64,000 nt of DNA from Tenebrio molitor (lineage: Eukaryota > Arthropoda > Insecta > Coleoptera > Tenebrionidae), in the NCBI RefSeq assembly GCF_963966145.1, contig NC_091046.1, forward strand, positions 13,826,001 to 13,890,000, in the 5' to 3' direction. The position numbers and the translations under genes are program-made. Numbering within the stretch: the first letter of the stretch is position 1; every line of letters begins with the position of its first letter. Positions 51,401 to 57,400 of this stretch are shown in pieces. Under the pieces are notes generated by a model. That model saw nothing but the letters and a program-made list of their open reading frames with translations. It had not been told where the DNA came from and searched no databases.

Positions 51401-54400
51401 GTCGGAATTTTAGTGACAGTGACCGTTTCGTCTCCCGTTTTTCCATGAACAGACGCGAACCGCACCGTATCCGACTTTTTTTTACCTTGATTTTTATATA
51501 TACAGATATATAGTGCTCAAATCAAACGAAAAAATTTCACCTTACCGTGCACTTTTTTGCCGTCACGAAAAAATATACAATCGAAAAAAAATCAACAGTG
51601 TTGTGCTTTTAGATTGTTTTGTTTGGAAGTCAGGTGACCCTCCACTAGATGGGTATTTGCAATCTGCGATGAACAACCCCGACTTCAGTTTTGTGATAGT
51701 ATCGGAAAGGTGTTTGTTCATTCACGTATAGAACAGAATAAGCTTTCGTATTTAGTTTTCAAGAGGGAGCACGAATGGGAGATTAACTTCGACCTATTTC
51801 TGATGTTGCATTTAAAATTGTTTCACCACTCGAACCAAATACGCCGAGCATTCGAGTTCTCTTTGAAAATGCGAATAGCCTACCTTAGTTTTCAGTTTTG
51901 TAAATATTTATTACAAGCTGCAACGATTATTTTCGTTATCTATGTTTAGCAAACTCTGGGAAAAAATCGAATCTTTTGTATTAAGTGGTTGTCCAATTTT
52001 TTAACGAACATCGAACGCGTTTATCTTTTGGTCTCGTTTATTATTAATCAATATTTCGCCTTTGTCTATGAATTTGATGTTGAAAATTACGCTGCTACAA
52101 TACATTTTTGAAATTCTTTTTCTTAACTGCATCTTGGAGACTTTGTATCGGCAGTGGTGTCATTTATATTTAGACGTATCCAAAACAGATTTCTTTGCGA
52201 GTATTTTTATCTATTTTCGTATTTCGAAGTAATCCGATTGGTTTGGATTGGTTAAAATTTGCGGCAAATTAAACTAAAGTGATTTTTTTAAATTACAGTT
52301 ATGTCTTAATAATGACAAATTTAAAAATAACTTGTGGGCAATGTAACACAATTTCAATTTGATAAAAGGCAGATATACATAATTTATTAATCATTATTCA
52401 GTTTTAATTAATACATAATTGGTACAAGTTCAACATAAATATATTTTGGAAAATGTAATTAGGTATTGGTATTTCAAAAAGTTGTTTTTCTTTTCACAAG
52501 TAAAAGTCGTAACGAAGACGTAACATTAAAATTTTATTACCCCTAACTACTATTCTAGTGTCAATAAGATTTTCGAAATAGATTTTTTTAAAGTAACATT
52601 TATCTTTAAACGTATTATAAGTTTCCTCACAAGAAGACTCTTGCACCACTACGCCAAGAAAATTCGGTGACTTCGTACGTGCCTTAGCTTTTGCTCCCGT
52701 TGAACATTCTAATCGATACCTGTTTCGGACGCCATTATTAATGGAGCTGCTACGATTGTAATCGTCAAAGCAGTTCTGATGTTTTAAAAAGATATGAAAC
52801 AATTTTCATTTTGCAAAATTGAACGAATTTTTACTCAATAAGAATCAACATAAGGAATGAATTTGATCACGTTTAGAACGCGTTGAATGTGACATTTAAT
52901 TCCCTCATCCTAAATTGGCAACCGATAATCCAATACAAAAGAAGGTGGGCTAACTTTCATGGTTTTTGTCAAAGTGAACGTTAACAATGAGTCATTACTG
53001 TTCAAAATACACGAGATTTTATTATGTTTTAACGGAGAACTTTCAGAAAGGACATTGTTTTATTAGCTTGATTTGTTTAGTAAATGGCTAGTCATGATTG
53101 TAGGTATTCGTATAGAAATGTTTGTAGTAATGGCTGTTTAAATGTTTGTGTAGTGGCGATGTGGAGTTGGATCAGCCAGGCTTGTCAAATACAGATTCCG
53201 GTAGTTCATCCAATTCTAGCATATCCTCCAAGTAAGTAGTTGAAGAGAAAATGGGCTTTTCGCTGATCTTCACAGTGCGTGTCTGCGTGGGTGCATGAAC
53301 ATTTTATGAACTGAAACGCGAACAAATGATGCGTGCGCTTATATGAACACACATTGAATGAATGCGTAAACCATATTTATTTACGAGTATTTTCATTTTA
53401 ATTATTTGCGTAATTATCGCAGCGAACAGGAACAACACTCTAACGGATTACCATAATCAGAAATATTGAACAAGCATAAATTCTATATTTCAAGTTAAAC
53501 TAATAATTCTTATTTACATTCGATCAACATTTATTTTGGTTCATAAAATTTTTATCCGGTCAATTAACATAACAAAAAGTTAAGAACAACTTTACAAATT
53601 GAAGACACGCCATTACATCAACAAATTCTTGGATCCAAATTTGATGACACGTTACTTTTACATAAAGAGAACTTTCTGACAGTTTGTAGTTTTCTTTTTT
53701 AATTTGGCAAAAAAAAAAAATCAAGTGTAAAATTTTGTAAATAATAGAACAAGATTCAATACTAGAGTGTTGTTGGCTCATGTCACCGCTTGTTCACAAA
53801 TATTATGAAGCACAGTTACTAGAATTTTTGTCCTTACCAGTGGTCGACTCTCGGAAAGTCCAAGCAACAGTGGGGACGTCGTTATTACCGATGGGGGAGG
53901 AGGAGGCGGCGACAGGAAACCCAGTTCTGATTGGGAAAGTGACACTGAGATGGAGCCTGTCAATTGGCAGAAGCTTTTTCCTGAAGAAGAGTTACGTAAT
54001 TTACAGCCGCACGAAAAGAAAAGGCAAGACGTAATTAATGGTACGTGGACAGTCGGTACCTTCTTGTAAGCAGGACTTAATTGTTTCTTTTTGTTGAACG
54101 ATTTTAGAACTGTTCCATACGGAGAATTCGCACGTGCGAAATCTTAGGGTGTTATGTGACATTTTCCACAAGGCCCTCCAAGACAGTCACGTTTTGAAGG
54201 CAGACGAAATAAATTTAATCTTTCCTAACATCAGGGAAATGTACGACGTCCACACGAAGTTCAACAAGGAAATGAAAAGAAGGCGGCGTGAAGATCCGCT
54301 GATTGGTAATCTCGGTGATATGTTGGTAAACATGTTTGGAGGCAGTTCGGGTGAGAGTCTTCAGAAAGCCGCCGCCGTGTTCTGTGAAAGACAACAATTA

Positions 54401-57400
54401 GCTCTCGAATTTATCAAAGAAAGACGTAAAAGAGATTCCAAGTTCGACGCGGTTCTTGTCGAATGTGAAAAGAGACGCCAGTGTAGGCGGTTACCGTTGC
54501 AAGGGATAGTACCTACAGAAATGCAAAGACTGTCCAAGTACCCTCTCCTGTTGGAACGTCTGATCAGCAGTGTGGAAGCCAATACAACCAGTCCGCATGC
54601 GCAAGAGGAATTAATCAAGTTGAGGCGCGCGCACAATTTTTCCAAAGAAATTTTAAACTACGTAAATGAAGCTGCAAAAGTGGCTTTCAATAAAGCACGT
54701 CTCGAAGACATACAACGCCACCTAGATACAACGAACTTTGAGCGGTCGGATCACCCGATCACTCAGGAATTTAAAGTAAGTAATCGTTTTTATCGTTGTT
54801 TTTCTGTTTTCAACTTTAATTATCTGAATTTGTATTTTGTTGTAGACTTTGGATTTAACAAGGTACAAATTAATCAGGGAGGGTAATATGCAATTGAGGC
54901 GGGGAAATAAGGCGGCCGTACCTGTACATGTATTACTGCTAGAAGAAGCCATTGTAATTTTACACAAAGAAGGTGATAGGTTCCTTTTAAAGTTCTTCCA
55001 ATCGGGATCTTCGACCCAACCACAACCCCTTTCACCAATCATTAAAATGTCTACGTTATTAGTGCGAAATAACGCAGCATGTAAGTTATTCCGCGTTAAT
55101 TGTGGTGCGATTTTAATGTCTCTTTTAAATTAGGTAAAAAAGCTCTCTTCCTAGTCAACACTTCCATGAACGGCACTCAAATGTACGATCTCTTTGCTGA
55201 TGATGATATCAACAGAGATGTGTAAGTTATAGGATATTTTTAAATTAAAGAAAAAAAAAAGTTAATTAGATATCGACAAATTCCGCTAAAGTTATGTGCT
55301 CTATTTATTGAAACATTACAACCAAGTATAATGTTGTGGTGTACGTGTTTACCTGTAATTTCACTTAAAATTTCGACACGGAGCCTTTGTTATAAAATAT
55401 TTCACATGTGATTTGTGATTATAATTCAAGATAAGAGTTACCTACACCTACTTTGGCAAGTATTTCAGTAAATAAATAATAACTTGTATTAACCAATAAT
55501 GCGGGAATTTTTTCGCCGTACAAAGGTTCCCACTTATTTATTTCTTTGGGTACAGCGAACTAACCAAAGAGTAACTTTATTTGTTCAGGATTGTACCCGG
55601 ATGAAAAAACAAATTGAAAGTATTTTTAGTTAAACTTGGATTTGTTGCGATCAGTTTTTAATAGATCTTTTTTCGAGAACCAATGAACGAGTATATTTAA
55701 GTACGCCACTGTGAGCATATTTTTCTTACGTATTTACGATTTTAGGATTCCCAAAACCCCATTGTAAATTGGGGGAAATACTAAATAATCATTATGAAAG
55801 GTTAAAAATAGAATACAGAAGTTGCTTTTCAAGTCGCAGTTAACTGTGTCCTTATTAATTATGTATTTTGGGCCGACTCTCATCAGCGCTTCATTTAAAC
55901 TTTCAAACAGTATAATGTTGTTTTTTAATAATTATCTGCGTGGCCTGAAGTAAATATTATGACATGATGACAGATTGTAAACAGGTTCTCCTTTTGCATT
56001 AGGAAGTAAATAAATACCTAAAAATCTCATTACATATCTCTCAGCTTGTTCCACAAAGCTAAGCGATTTAGTTGCCTATTTTGTTACTTTATCTTTCCAC
56101 CTTTCAATGTGAGCAACAACCAGAACAAGATTTACTTTAGTGCGACTTTGTGACGTGGTGCAAGCGATATTAGTTTTTCGTTAAATTTCACGGTTTATTT
56201 ATTTTTAAAATAAGGTTAACATTTTAAAGGCAGTTTATCACCTGGTTCTTCGCTGGTTTTTCTTGCGGGTTGTTGTATTTTTAGCGGATGGCGAGCGTTG
56301 TATACTTGACCGTTTAAATATTTACTTGTATAAGTACAGCATAACTGTACAGCGGGCAGTGCAATATGTGGCCGCCACCTTTGCCGATGGTACCCGTTCG
56401 ACGTCAGTCTTTGACTTCTGAATACGAAGACGAACAGACTGGGTCGCAACCCGAGCGTAGAAGTAGTCTTAACAACCTTAGTCCTTCCGGTGAAAAAAGA
56501 CGCGGAAGTCTTATAATCAGGTATGCTCCGATTGTTTGCCAAACAAGTGTAGTTCCAATCCAAAAAAAAAATTGGCGTAACGTCGACTTTATTTTGATCG
56601 GTCAATTTTAAATACTTGATTCAGGTGTTCGGTTGAAATATGCAAGTTACCAAGCGCTGACAGGCAGTGACCAGAGTTTGTACAAACCTACACGTGTTTC
56701 TATCCGAAAGGTGTATTATAATAAACTTGGGCTATTTTAATACGGCTGTGTTTCTATAGTGAGATAACGTATTAGATTTCTCCCGAGAATTAACTTTAGC
56801 GGAGTTAGTTAATCATGATCCATTCGCTGTCAGGGTTGTTATTAATTTTTATGATAAATTGTTCGTGTGCTTGAAATACAAAAATCGTAGGTGGTTCAAG
56901 CATTTTTCGGACGCGGCAGATGCGCACAACCGAAGAGAAGGGAAAACGAAGAGGCCAGAACCACAACCTGATTCGGACGAATCGGAAACTGTACAGGAAT
57001 TACCGAGTGCGCGCGATGTCGCAGAAAGGGCAGAAACTATCGGTGGTGCAGATAATGCACCCGAAGACGAAGAAGAAGACGATGAACAAGTGTTCAGTGA
57101 CGCTCAGGAGGAAGGATCTGCTGATACTAAAGAAGTTGCTAGTTCTTCAGGTTCGTATGTTTATTTTTACGGTGTATATAGTACACGCTCACTACATTAC
57201 GCCAATGCGATAAGTTAGAATTAGATAATACTTTAACCTTGTGCCGGCTACCTGACTTTATCGTTCTAAAAGTAAAGGCACAAACACATATTTTAACCTT
57301 TATTGCATGAATATTCCAAGGTTTATAATGGTTGCAGAAATTTCTAAAAAAATGTAAGTAATTCAAAAAAAGCGAAGTAACAAATTATTATTACAGTTTC

